Below, one piece after another: positions 8,175 to 16,019 of a stretch of 25,306 bases of DNA (its first letter is position 1; each line of letters opens with the position of its first letter). This DNA comes from a virus. Under the pieces are notes generated by a model. The model ran no database searches. It was not told the DNA's origin and saw only the letters and a list, made by a program, of their open reading frames with translations. Position numbers and translations under genes: made by a program. The stretch covers positions 1 through 25,306 of IMG/VR virus record IMGVR_UViG_3300033153_004384; one strand, written 5' to 3'.

Positions 8175-8417
8175 ATGAAAGTTATAATTTTAAACTCATA
8201 TTTTGACAAAGGTCTTAATAGACAAGTTGAAGTTGATGAAGTTCTTGATTTAGATGAAGATAGAATTGAAGTTTTAAAGTCTATTGGTGTTGGTGTCAAA
8301 GAGTACAATGAAGATTTGGACGATGATGAATCGGATGAAGATTTGGACGATGAAATAGCTAAAATGAAACTTTTAATGTCGACTACACAAATGTATCAGA
8401 TGCAAAAGAAGCATTAA
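8175..8417 (+). CDS. Small acidic head-region protein, possibly frame-disrupted
   Basis: The 80-residue product begins MKVIILNSYFDKGLNRQVEVDEVLD, a pattern seen in small phage head-region proteins with a short beta fold, and AAAGGA precedes the start. A very acidic stretch (residues 45-62) contains a 9-codon tandem duplication. After about residue 65 the frame reads LLMSTTQMYQMQKKH, which looks unlike coding sequence. One extra T near 8372 and one extra A near 8418 would instead give NVDYTNVSDAKEALK and then NDKLKE with a stop at 8443-8445, just before the next gene. The C-terminus may therefore be shifted by two small deletions or by sequencing errors in short base runs. Confidence 0.65.
   Translation: MKVIILNSYFDKGLNRQVEVDEVLDLDEDRIEVLKSIGVGVKEYNEDLDDDESDEDLDDEIAKMKLLMSTTQMYQMQKKH
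8308..8353 (+). repeat. In-frame 27-base tandem duplication
   Basis: The 19-base string starting ATGAAGATTTGGACGATG occurs perfectly at 8308-8326 and 8335-8353, a 27-base (nine-codon) period. It encodes EDLDDDE followed by EDLDDE in the acidic part of the small head-region protein. It looks like a recent slippage duplication. Confidence 0.8.
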
Positions 8418-8448
8418 AAATACTAACGATAAGCTAAAAGAGTAAAAA

Positions 8449-9003
8449 ATGAATTTAGTTCAAACCGTAGCACCAATAGACGAACCTTTAAGTTTGGCAG
8501 ATGCAAAAACTTTCATGCACATATTAGAATCTGATGAAGATGATTTAATCACATCAATGACAGTAAGTGCGAGAGAATATGCAGAAAACTACACTAATAG
8601 ACAGTTTGAAATTGCTACTTATGAACTAATTACAGATCGTATATATTCAGGTTTGATAATTCCAAAAAGTCCAGTTACTGAAATCTCAAAAATTGAGTAT
8701 ATGGACAGTGATGGAGCTTATCAGACTTTGAGTGCAGATGATTATTATTCTTATATTGAGTATGGTGCGACTAAACTATATATTGAAAGTATGCCATCTC
8801 ATAAAAGCGATAAGAGAGCCATTAAAATCACATTTAAAGCTGGATATACGACTGTTCCATCTTCAATAGTTTCTTATTTAAAAGTTCTTGTTTCTACAAT
8901 GTATGAAAATAGAGAGCAGTATATCGTGGGGGTGTCAGTTGAAACAATGGCAAACCCAGCTATTCATAAAATGCTTGATATGTACAAGGTTCAGACAGTA
9001 TGA
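8449..9003 (+). CDS. Head-tail connector, gp6-like
   Basis: This protein binds below the portal as the first ring of the head-tail connector. The sequence has the gp6-like pattern: PIDEPLSLADAKTFMHI near residue 10, LITSMTVSAREYAENYTNRQF with its long helix, a central beta part (YSGLIIPKSPVTEISKIEY) and the typical IKITFKAGYTTVPSSIVSYLK near residues 124-144. The length, 184 residues, fits the family. It overlaps the next gene by four bases (ATGA) and lies in the usual connector, closure, neck, terminator order. Confidence 0.9.
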   Translation: MNLVQTVAPIDEPLSLADAKTFMHILESDEDDLITSMTVSAREYAENYTNRQFEIATYELITDRIYSGLIIPKSPVTEISKIEYMDSDGAYQTLSADDYYSYIEYGATKLYIESMPSHKSDKRAIKITFKAGYTTVPSSIVSYLKVLVSTMYENREQYIVGVSVETMANPAIHKMLDMYKVQTV

Positions 9004-9326
9004 GAGCTGGAAACCTAAGAAATAAAGCTGTTATTCAAAAAGTAGGAACGACTACTAATGAATTTGGCGAAGTGGAAGAGGGAGATTTTGAAACTTTTAA
9101 AACTGTTTGGTGTTCGATTACACCGATTAGCGGAAAAGAATCTTTTTTATCGAATGCTGATTTTTCAAAGACTACGCATAAGATTAGATTTAGATACATA
9201 GCCGGAGTAAATGCTTCAATGCGTTTTGTTTGGCAAGGTAGATATTTTAATTTTATGAATCCGAGAAATATTAGTGAGCGTTTTAAAGTGATTGAAACTT
9301 TAGCATGGGAAGATAACAATGGCTAA
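9000..9326 (+). CDS. Head closure / head-tail adaptor, SPP1 gp16-like
   Basis: This 108-residue protein caps the filled head and forms the tail interface. It has the head-tail joining pattern MRAGNLRNKAVIQK, followed by NEFGEVEEGDFETFKTVWCSITPISGKE, HKIRFRYIAGVNASMRFVW and YFNFMNPRNISERFKVIET. It overlaps the connector gene by four bases and the next gene by eight. The family assignment rests on these motifs, on length and on gene order, which agree well. Confidence 0.92.
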   Translation: MRAGNLRNKAVIQKVGTTTNEFGEVEEGDFETFKTVWCSITPISGKESFLSNADFSKTTHKIRFRYIAGVNASMRFVWQGRYFNFMNPRNISERFKVIETLAWEDNNG

Positions 9327-9813
9327 TGGCATATCATCTAGTATTGACTCAAAAAAGCTTTTAAAAGCACTTAAAAAACTACCGTTAAATATTGAAAGAA
9401 ATGTGATGGTAGGTTCTACAAGAGCAGGGGCTACGGTCGTATCAGATGAAGCCAAAAGACTAGTGTCTAAAAATAGCGGTACTCTTAAAAAAAGTATCGG
9501 GATAATCAAACGAAAAACAAAAAAAGGCATTACGACATTTTCAGTAAGCCCTAGACGCGGTGGAAATAACGATGGCTTCTATGCGAAATTTTTAGAGTTT
9601 GGAACATTTGCACATTTTACAGGCACATTAAAAAAACCAAGATATGGAAGACTTGGCAGAATTAGAAAGCTAGTAGTTGCAAAAGGTGGAGGAATTAGAC
9701 CTAGACCATTTTTAAGACCAGCACTTGAAAAAAGCGTAGATGAAGTTTTAAAAGCTTCAAAAGAGTACATTGCAAAAAGACTTCCAAAAGAAGTAGCAAA
9801 GGCTAAAAAATGA
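9319..9813 (+). CDS. Neck/tail component, HK97 gp10-like
   Basis: This basic protein of 164 residues belongs to the HK97 gp10 family found at the head-tail joint. Recognisable parts are the opening helix KKLLKALKKLPLNIER, GATVVSDEAKRLVSKNSGTLKKSIG, the middle GFYAKFLEFGTFAHF and the end RPRPFLRPALEKSVDEVLK, which is a strong family signature. It is rich in Lys and Arg and overlaps its neighbours on both sides, so it is cotranslated with the connector genes. Confidence 0.92.
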   Translation: MANGISSSIDSKKLLKALKKLPLNIERNVMVGSTRAGATVVSDEAKRLVSKNSGTLKKSIGIIKRKTKKGITTFSVSPRRGGNNDGFYAKFLEFGTFAHFTGTLKKPRYGRLGRIRKLVVAKGGGIRPRPFLRPALEKSVDEVLKASKEYIAKRLPKEVAKAKK

Positions 9814-10166
9814 GTATTGAATCTGATTTAGTATCTCATTTAAAAAATGATAGTGCGATTACTGATTTAGTGGAAAATAGAATATCCCCTTTGATGGGGT
9901 TGCAAAATACAGCTTATCCATTTATTACTTATTTTGTAGTTAGTGATATTAGCAATCAATGTATAGGTGGTAGCGTGTATCAAAACGATACTAGGTTTCA
10001 AATTGATGTATGGGATACTAAATATTCCAAAGTCAAGGCGATAAAAGAAGCTGTATTAAGTGCGTTAAAAGGTTTTAAATCATCTTATGCGATAAGCAAC
10101 ATGGATGATTACGAACCAGATACAAAACTTTATAGACAGTTAGTTGATTTTAAACTTAAGGGGTAA
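9810..10166 (+). CDS. Tail terminator / completion protein, DUF3168
   Basis: This protein of 118 residues ends the tail tube and docks it to the head (HK97 gp11 / SPP1 gp17-like, DUF3168). Typical features are SIESDLVSHLKNDSAITDLV, ISPLMGLQNTAYPFITYFVV and TRFQIDVWDTKYSKVKAIKEAV, which is the family core. It overlaps gp10 by four bases and precedes the tail tube gene by three. Confidence 0.92.
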   Translation: MSIESDLVSHLKNDSAITDLVENRISPLMGLQNTAYPFITYFVVSDISNQCIGGSVYQNDTRFQIDVWDTKYSKVKAIKEAVLSALKGFKSSYAISNMDDYEPDTKLYRQLVDFKLKG

Positions 10167-10169
10167 ATC

Positions 10170-10652
10170 ATGGCTTTAGAAGTAACAGACGTTCAGGGAA
10201 CAAAAATATATTTAGTAGCAACTGGCACAGACGTATCAGATGCAGCAGCAATTGCAACAGCAATTTTAGGTGGCAAACAGATTGGATGCCTGCAAGCACT
10301 TGGAGATATTTCAGAAACAAGAGCAGTAACAGAGTATACATGTTTAAGTTCAGATGAAAGTACAAAATCATCAGGTTCAGTAAGTCTTGGTAATCAAGAA
10401 ATATCTACACTATTTAATGCAGCAGATACAGCTGGTCAGCAAGATATGATTGCTATGTGGGATGATAATTCTCGTAGAATATTTATTGTTGAAATGAATG
10501 ATCAAATTACACCAACAACCGGGAATCCTACATATATGACATATGAGATTTTCGTAAGTGGAAGAGTTATACCTTTTGCAAAAGATGCAGCAGTTTTATA
10601 TAATGCAACTTTTGAGCAATCTAGCAGAATGGTAATGACATTAGCGACTTAA
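10170..10652 (+). CDS. Major tail tube protein
   Basis: This 160-residue protein would polymerise to form the tail tube. It begins MALEVTDVQGTKIYLVATG, has the typical DISETRAVTEYTCLSSDES with the following SGSVSLGNQEI, and ends with a beta-strand region VSGRVIPFAKDAAVLYNATFEQSSRMVMT. Its place between the tail terminator and the tail chaperones is the standard one. A strong hairpin follows its stop, consistent with a highly expressed structural gene whose transcript is separated from what follows. Confidence 0.87.
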   Translation: MALEVTDVQGTKIYLVATGTDVSDAAAIATAILGGKQIGCLQALGDISETRAVTEYTCLSSDESTKSSGSVSLGNQEISTLFNAADTAGQQDMIAMWDDNSRRIFIVEMNDQITPTTGNPTYMTYEIFVSGRVIPFAKDAAVLYNATFEQSSRMVMTLAT

Positions 10653-10657
10653 TATAG

Positions 10658-10686
10658 GTGCCGGGTTTTGTAGTATATCCCGGCAC
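10658..10686 (+). terminator. GC-rich hairpin after tail tube gene
   Basis: GTGCCGGG (10658-10665) and CCCGGCAC (10679-10686) form a perfect 8-base stem with a 13-base loop, very GC-rich against the AT-rich surroundings. Only a short TTT follows, so it may be a partial terminator, or a 3' stabiliser of the head-tail mRNA, rather than a full stop. Confidence 0.6.
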
Positions 10687-10687
10687 T

Positions 10688-10718
10688 TTGACTTTAAAAC
10701 TACAGCAAAAACTATAAA
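10688..10718 (+). promoter_or_regulatory. Possible promoter for tail chaperone and tape measure
   Basis: TTGACT (10688-10693) and TATAAA (10713-10718) each match the sigma70 boxes at five of six positions, with a slightly long 19-base spacer. The site lies just after the hairpin and before the chaperone ribosome-binding site (AAGGA, 10722-10726). It could restart transcription after a partial terminator. Motif evidence only. Confidence 0.3.
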
Positions 10719-10734
10719 AACAAGGAAAAAAACT

Positions 10735-11151
10735 ATGAAAAAAGATTTATTAGCCCTATTAACTGTAAGAACTGAAATAGTTAAGATGGAATGTTTAAAA
10801 GGTACAGATTTTGAAGATACGGAATTTCAATTTAAAGAAATGAATATCGCGCAAAATCAAAAACATAGAGAAATTCTAAGCGATAAAAACAACGTTAATA
10901 GAGTTAATGATTCTATGGTGGAAGCCTGCCGTGCCGTTATGATAGAGCCTAAGTTTTTTACAGACAAAGAACTTGAAAATCTCAACGGATTAGGCGAAGT
11001 AATCATGAATGAAATTATAATGAAGATACCAACTATCGGAATGAGCGCAAAAGAAAAAAAAGAATATCTTAAAAAGGTCGAAGAGTTTGCCAAAAAACAA
11101 ATTGACGAACAATCAAAAGATACCAATGAGGTGGACGAAGAAAAAAAGTAA
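10735..11151 (+). CDS. Tail assembly chaperone, upstream frame (G-like)
   Basis: This 138-residue protein occupies the place of lambda gpG between the tail tube and the tape measure genes. It begins behind AAGGA and is highly charged and helical (KEKKEYLKKVEEFAKKQIDEQ) with an acidic Lys-rich end NEVDEEKK. Chaperones of this class coat the tape measure protein while the tube forms. The last codons lie on an A-AAA-AAG slippery site followed by UAA, so a minority of ribosomes should continue in the -1 frame. Sequence similarity to known chaperones is not obvious, as is normal for this fast-evolving group. Confidence 0.82.
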   Translation: MKKDLLALLTVRTEIVKMECLKGTDFEDTEFQFKEMNIAQNQKHREILSDKNNVNRVNDSMVEACRAVMIEPKFFTDKELENLNGLGEVIMNEIIMKIPTIGMSAKEKKEYLKKVEEFAKKQIDEQSKDTNEVDEEKK

Positions 11152-11174
11152 AAGAGGAGCGGAAATTCCTCTTT
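11128..11174 (+). promoter_or_regulatory. Programmed -1 ribosomal frameshift cassette
   Basis: Three parts are visible. (1) GAGG at 11128-11131, an internal Shine-Dalgarno-like element ten bases upstream. (2) The slippery heptamer A-AAA-AAG at 11142-11148, in the correct zero-frame phase (GAA-AAA-AAG), followed directly by UAA. (3) A hairpin of AAAGAGGA (11151-11158) with TCCTCTTT (11167-11174), an 8-base perfect stem and 8-base loop. The same heptamer and layout are used by E. coli dnaX. Slippage by -1 joins the upstream chaperone frame to the frame ending at 11459. Confidence 0.85.
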
Positions 11175-11459
11175 AAATTGGTTCAGCAGTTAAATTATAG
11201 AACTGTTACGGAACTTGAAAACACAATGAGCTTGAGAGAGCTTTATGAGTGGTATGAGTACTATTCAGAAGAGCCTTTTCTCGCTGATAGATTAGAAATT
11301 CAAATGGCAAATGTTTGTACTATGGTTGGAAGCTTTGGCGGTTCAAAAGCAAAACATAGCGATTATATGATTAGAAAAATAGAGAAAAAAGTGCAAACTG
11401 TAAAAGAGTTTGAAGATGATTTAAAGGCAAGATTTAAGCCTTTTGCTAAAATACAATAG
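11148..11459 (+). CDS. Tail chaperone -1 frame extension (T-like)
   Basis: This frame is read after -1 slippage, re-using base 11148 as the first base of GTA, and adds 103 residues to the upstream protein for a fusion of about 241. It contains LNYRTVTELENTMSLRELYEWYEYYSEEPF, the pattern typical of the T part of G-T chaperones and their one-gene equivalents. The only in-frame initiator with any claim is TTG at 11178, which lacks a Shine-Dalgarno at the right distance. Independent translation is therefore unlikely. The G-T fusion would link the tape measure to the tail tube protein. Confidence 0.85.
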   Translation, partial: VKEERKFLFKLVQQLNYRTVTELENTMSLRELYEWYEYYSEEPFLADRLEIQMANVCTMVGSFGGSKAKHSDYMIRKIEKKVQTVKEFEDDLKARFKPFAKIQ

Positions 11460-11468
11460 GAGTTTAAG

Positions 11469-14400
11469 ATGGCTATGTCACTCGGAGATATAATTGTTAA
11501 CGTCAAATCGGATACTTCTCAATTAGTAAAAGGTTTTAAACGAGCAGAAAATTCAGTAACAAAAACTGCAAAAAATATGAATAACGCTATCAAAATATTG
11601 ACAGCCGGGTTCATAGGTTTAAGTGTGGTAGATTTAGCTAAAAGTTTAGGCAGACAAGCTGATGAAATGACAAACATCGACAGTAAACTAAAACTTGTAA
11701 CTAAGTCTACAAAAGAATTAATAGATACCCAAGAAAAACTATTTAAAATCTCTCAAAAAACACGAAGCAATTTAGCCAACAATGTGGATTTATATCAAAA
11801 AATATCATTTTCCACAAAAGAATTAAACCTTACTCAAAAAAGACAATTAGATTTAACAGAACAAATAAACAAAGAATTGTTAATAAGTGGTACAACATCA
11901 GCAGGTGCGGCAACTCTAATAACTCAATTAGGTCAAGCATTTAGTAGTAATTTCAAAGCAGTATCTCAAGAACTCAACACACTAAAAGACCAAGCTCCAT
12001 CTCTATATCAAACTATTTTAGCAGGGATGGGTAAAACTGGAGCAGAATTTAAAAAGATGGCGGAAGCTGGTGAGCTATCCTCAGAAATGATTATTAGTGC
12101 CATCGAAAAACAAGCTATTAAAACAAATGAAAACTTTAGTAAAATCGCTACGACTATGGATAAAGCTTCTGGCAATGTAAGAAATTCTGCAGTTAGAATA
12201 ATAGGCGAATTTGATAAAATAACTGGTGCTAGTAAATTTGTATCTGATAGCATTTTAAATATTTCTAAATCAATGGACGAAATTGATTCACAACAAATAG
12301 AAATAATTGCTAATAACATATCTAAAACTTTTGACGACATGAGAGTGGTAGCATCTGCGCTAAATGGAGAAATTGAAAAAACAGGTAATTTGTTTGATGG
12401 CGCAACTAATCCACTAGATTCTTTCAATATAGAGCTTCTAAATTTGCAAAATTCAGCGGTTGGAGTAATCGCATTTATGTCAACGATAAATGCTTCACTT
12501 GAAAACACATCATTGTTGTTCAAAAATGCAGGAATCGGAGTAGCTTCTCTAATTAACTTTTTTTCATTAAGTAGTGACGAGTACCAAAAATATTCAATAG
12601 AAGCTCAAAAAGAAGTTGATTCAAATAGAGCAAGAATTAAAACACTTGAAGAAATTGGAAATGCCGGGATAGAAGCTGGAGAAAAACTAAGAAAATCGTT
12701 TTTAGAAGCGGATAAAGAAAGAGAAAAATTAGCAAAAAGCATATTAAACATTCCTAACATTGACGTATCAAAAAGTCCCATAACAAAAACAGAGGATTTT
12801 TCTGAATTTGATGAAGACTTATCAGGATTTAACGACAATATAGAATTTCAATTAGCACAGAATAAAGTATTATTTGATGATAGAGTAGCCAAAGAAGAAG
12901 AACTATCAGAAATAAAATTAACACTACAGGCACAAGCAACCGAACTTATCACAAGCGACATTGATAAGATAAATGAAAAAATGCTCCCGGTGTTTGAACT
13001 CATGCAAGATGTGTGGAATCCAAAGCAAATGGAAACATTCTTTGATGTTTGGAATAAACAACTTAAAAAAGTAACCAAAGAACAAAAGAAATATGATGGT
13101 ATAGGGTCTAGTGATTGGACTGCCGGATTAAAAGGTCAATCTAAAGATATTGCAAATCTAGGAAATGCTTTTAAGGATATAGGAGCAGAGCAGAAAAAAT
13201 GGAATAAATACAGTGCTGAAAATGTTGCAACAGAAGAGGACAAAAACAAACATTTAAAAGAACAGGTTGGTGTTTACGGCAACTTAGCAGGTGCAATGGT
13301 TAATATGGCAGAAGAGGGCAGTTCATCTGCTAAGGCACTCCAAGTAGTTCAAGCAGGGTTAGCATTAACAAGCCTAGCATTAGGGGCGATGGAACAGTCT
13401 AAACTACCTTACCCTTACAATCTCGTAGCAATGGCATCAACAGTAGCAACAGGAATATCCATAATGTCTTCACTCGGTGGCTCAGGTGGTGGTGGAGGTT
13501 CAGCATCCAGCATAAGCGGTGCGACAATGCAAGAGTCAGAATTTCAAACTTCTATGTTAGAGTTATCAAACCAGCCAATAATTGACGAGCTAGAGAGACA
13601 GACGGAACTTTTAGAATTAATAGGATTAGAGGGTACAGCAGGGAGAGCTAGATTAAAAGTAGGTGAAGCGCAATTTAACCAAGACATAGCACTTATTGCA
13701 GAAGAGATTATCAGAAGTACACAAACAGTATCGGCTAAAGCAGGTTATAAAGGTTCAACGGTTGAAGATGTACTTGCTATTTGGGAAAGTCAATTCTCAA
13801 AAGTAAATAAACAAGTCGAAGCAGATATTTTCATTCTTGCTGATAATTATAAAAGAATAACATTCAATGCACAGGCATTTAGAGAAAATGCACTAGCTGC
13901 ACTAGGTGCTGTTTTTGAGTTTGGTTTAACAAATCGTCTAGCAGATTGGAGAGAAGCAAAAGAAGACGGAGCTAGAACCGATGCGGAAATAGCATCATGG
14001 ACTACAGCAAAAAGTATAGACAACGCAAATAATATGCAAGAAGCAGCGCACGACTTTATAATGTCAATGAGTGATGTTGTAGATACGATGATAGGTGCTA
14101 AAGATAGTTTTAAAGATTTACATGATGATTTATCAACCTCTTTTAAATTTGTCGAAAGAGATTTGGAAAGAGCACAGAAAACAGTTAAAGGTTTAATAAC
14201 GGGAAGCGGAGCGGTAAGCTTCACGGACTATCTACAAAAACAAGTATTAGCCATAGAAGCAGTAGAGAGAGAATTTACAACAGACATAACAACCTTATTC
14301 CTAAGCAAAAGCCCTGCTGATTTAGAAGCACAGGCTGCAGCATTAAGCACTTTAAATAAAACAATGGATACTGCTTTTACAGTAGATAAAATCGAAGATG

Positions 14401-15641
14401 CAATAAATGCAGTAGATGCAATAGAGATGGTGGGCGAGGCTATGGCGGAAATAGCTGAGCAAGGACGCGAATTTAAAGATAGACTTGCTAGAATTGGCGC
14501 GAGTGAAGAGACGATTCTATTAATGGATAGAATAGAAGAACTCAGCAAAGTAACTGACAAATATAATCGCTCTCTACTAGAAGAAATTTATGCAAAAGAA
14601 GATGCTATAGAAGCATCAAATAATTACATAGAGCAGTTATCAAGTGACATTGACTCTCTTAACGGTGTACTGAGTTCACTTTCCGGAATCATTGACAAGT
14701 TAAAAGGTGCTACTCTTGGTACAGATTACAGTTTAAACAAATTTTATGACTCTATGAATACCACTTTAGAACTATCTAAAAGTGGCGATACGGATGCATT
14801 TACTAAATCACTTTCTCTAACAATTGGAGCATCTAATATCTTATTTAATAAAGATGCTTTTGATTTTAAAAGAGATATGTTATTCGCTCAAGCTGTAGCT
14901 GTTAATCAGTTCGAGGGAATAGAGATTGACACTAAAACACAAATTGACTATCTTCAAGAAATAGCTGATAACACCAAACAGCAGTTAGTCGTTTTCCAAG
15001 ATGGAGATTTTTCTAAGATGGTTAGTTACGCTTATGAAGTTGCTTTAGGAAGAACTCCCGATATTGCAGGTGCTGAATACTGGAACAAGCAATTAGAGAC
15101 AGGGGCTGTTTCTCCCGGTGATCTAACTTCTTCTATTGCAACAGCCGCTGTTAATTATACTGGTGGTGCTGTCGCAGGAGTGGATATTGAGGCGAGTAAA
15201 GCAAGTGCATCGAATTTATTAGTAAAAGACATATATAAAAAATATGATTTAGAAAAATACCAGACAGATGATAGTGGATATGACTACTGGGCTGGACTTG
15301 TAGCAAGTGGTGAATTGCCAATCTCACAATTAAATGAAGCGATAAGAACATCAGCAGAAGCTGCATTAGGCACTAGCCTTTTACCTCAGTTTGCAAACGG
15401 AACACCAAACGTGCCATCAGACATGGTAGCAGGTATCCATCAAGGTGAAATTATTGTCCCTGAGACATTCAGCAACGGGCTAAGAAATGGTGATTTAACA
15501 ATGGGTAATCAATCGGACGTGGTAGCACTTTTAAATGGCATACTATCAAAACTAGAAGAACAAAAAGTTGTTCAAGAGGATAGTAAAGATATTCAAGATG
15601 CATCACTTGAAAAATTAGAACAAATAGAGGAGGCGAGTTAA
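11469..15641 (+). CDS. Tape measure protein with C-terminal DUF4214-like unit
   Basis: At 1390 residues this is the longest protein here and sets the tail length. Residues about 55-235 form the tape measure N-terminal domain (KSLGRQADEMTNIDSKLK, FSSNFKAVSQELNTLKDQ, AGELSSEMIISAIEKQ). Long coiled-coil helices follow. Residues about 618-677 are hydrophobic (ALTSLALGAMEQ, AMASTVATGISIMSSLGG) and end in a Gly-rich linker, as for the membrane-inserting part. Residues about 1180-1230 match DUF4214 (YEVALGRTPDIAGAEYWN), with a second weaker unit near 1250-1300. The end has GTPNVPSDMVAGIHQGEIIVPE, a motif common at tape measure C-termini. The start is behind AGGAG. Confidence 0.94.
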   Translation: MAMSLGDIIVNVKSDTSQLVKGFKRAENSVTKTAKNMNNAIKILTAGFIGLSVVDLAKSLGRQADEMTNIDSKLKLVTKSTKELIDTQEKLFKISQKTRSNLANNVDLYQKISFSTKELNLTQKRQLDLTEQINKELLISGTTSAGAATLITQLGQAFSSNFKAVSQELNTLKDQAPSLYQTILAGMGKTGAEFKKMAEAGELSSEMIISAIEKQAIKTNENFSKIATTMDKASGNVRNSAVRIIGEFDKITGASKFVSDSILNISKSMDEIDSQQIEIIANNISKTFDDMRVVASALNGEIEKTGNLFDGATNPLDSFNIELLNLQNSAVGVIAFMSTINASLENTSLLFKNAGIGVASLINFFSLSSDEYQKYSIEAQKEVDSNRARIKTLEEIGNAGIEAGEKLRKSFLEADKEREKLAKSILNIPNIDVSKSPITKTEDFSEFDEDLSGFNDNIEFQLAQNKVLFDDRVAKEEELSEIKLTLQAQATELITSDIDKINEKMLPVFELMQDVWNPKQMETFFDVWNKQLKKVTKEQKKYDGIGSSDWTAGLKGQSKDIANLGNAFKDIGAEQKKWNKYSAENVATEEDKNKHLKEQVGVYGNLAGAMVNMAEEGSSSAKALQVVQAGLALTSLALGAMEQSKLPYPYNLVAMASTVATGISIMSSLGGSGGGGGSASSISGATMQESEFQTSMLELSNQPIIDELERQTELLELIGLEGTAGRARLKVGEAQFNQDIALIAEEIIRSTQTVSAKAGYKGSTVEDVLAIWESQFSKVNKQVEADIFILADNYKRITFNAQAFRENALAALGAVFEFGLTNRLADWREAKEDGARTDAEIASWTTAKSIDNANNMQEAAHDFIMSMSDVVDTMIGAKDSFKDLHDDLSTSFKFVERDLERAQKTVKGLITGSGAVSFTDYLQKQVLAIEAVEREFTTDITTLFLSKSPADLEAQAAALSTLNKTMDTAFTVDKIEDAINAVDAIEMVGEAMAEIAEQGREFKDRLARIGASEETILLMDRIEELSKVTDKYNRSLLEEIYAKEDAIEASNNYIEQLSSDIDSLNGVLSSLSGIIDKLKGATLGTDYSLNKFYDSMNTTLELSKSGDTDAFTKSLSLTIGASNILFNKDAFDFKRDMLFAQAVAVNQFEGIEIDTKTQIDYLQEIADNTKQQLVVFQDGDFSKMVSYAYEVALGRTPDIAGAEYWNKQLETGAVSPGDLTSSIATAAVNYTGGAVAGVDIEASKASASNLLVKDIYKKYDLEKYQTDDSGYDYWAGLVASGELPISQLNEAIRTSAEAALGTSLLPQFANGTPNVPSDMVAGIHQGEIIVPETFSNGLRNGDLTMGNQSDVVALLNGILSKLEEQKVVQEDSKDIQDASLEKLEQIEEAS

Positions 15642-16019
15642 ATGGCACAAGCACCAGTATTCAAGTCAGTCGGAGGGATTCAAGTTGTAAAGGGTCGTCC
15701 TTACACTAGTGCTGATTTACCAACTGTTCCAGTTACACCTATAGATACAATAAAAATATCCGAAGCTCCAAAAATATGGCGAAAAGTCTATAATCAAGAT
15801 GGAACTATAAAACAAGACTCTGGTGGGAAAGATGTTTATTCACGAGGAAGTCAAAGAGGCGTTTGGATTTTAATCGTTAGAGATGGTGTTTCTTATGACA
15901 CATCTGGCGAGGATGTGAATGTTCCTACCCTGCATAAAGAGGGCGAAGAAATAGGATTAGATGATGATAACACATATACATTTTTAAACGCTTGTAGAAT
16001 AGAGTACGGGAATTTATAA
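15642..16019 (+). CDS. Tail protein of unknown function
   Basis: This 125-residue protein starts directly after the tape measure stop and overlaps the next gene by one base (TAATG), so it belongs to the tail operon. It is beta-rich, with PKIWRKVYNQDGTIKQDSG, RGVWILIVRDGVSYD and an acidic segment HKEGEEIGLDDDNTYTFLN. In this position, genes usually encode distal tail or baseplate-like parts. I recognise no family. Confidence 0.6.
   Translation: MAQAPVFKSVGGIQVVKGRPYTSADLPTVPVTPIDTIKISEAPKIWRKVYNQDGTIKQDSGGKDVYSRGSQRGVWILIVRDGVSYDTSGEDVNVPTLHKEGEEIGLDDDNTYTFLNACRIEYGNL

Noticed and set aside
11178-11459. Independent gene starting at TTG 11178
   Set aside because: The TTG lacks a ribosome-binding site at a usable distance, and the frame is better explained as the -1 extension of the upstream chaperone.
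12008-12523. Minus-strand open frame of 171 codons inside the tape measure gene
   Set aside because: It is antisense to a clear tape measure domain, Ser/Ile/Leu-rich as expected of a shadow, and has no partner genes.
13480-13506. Gly-rich repeat in the tape measure as a mobile or recombination site
   Set aside because: It is a simple flexible linker after the hydrophobic segment; no flanking repeats are seen.
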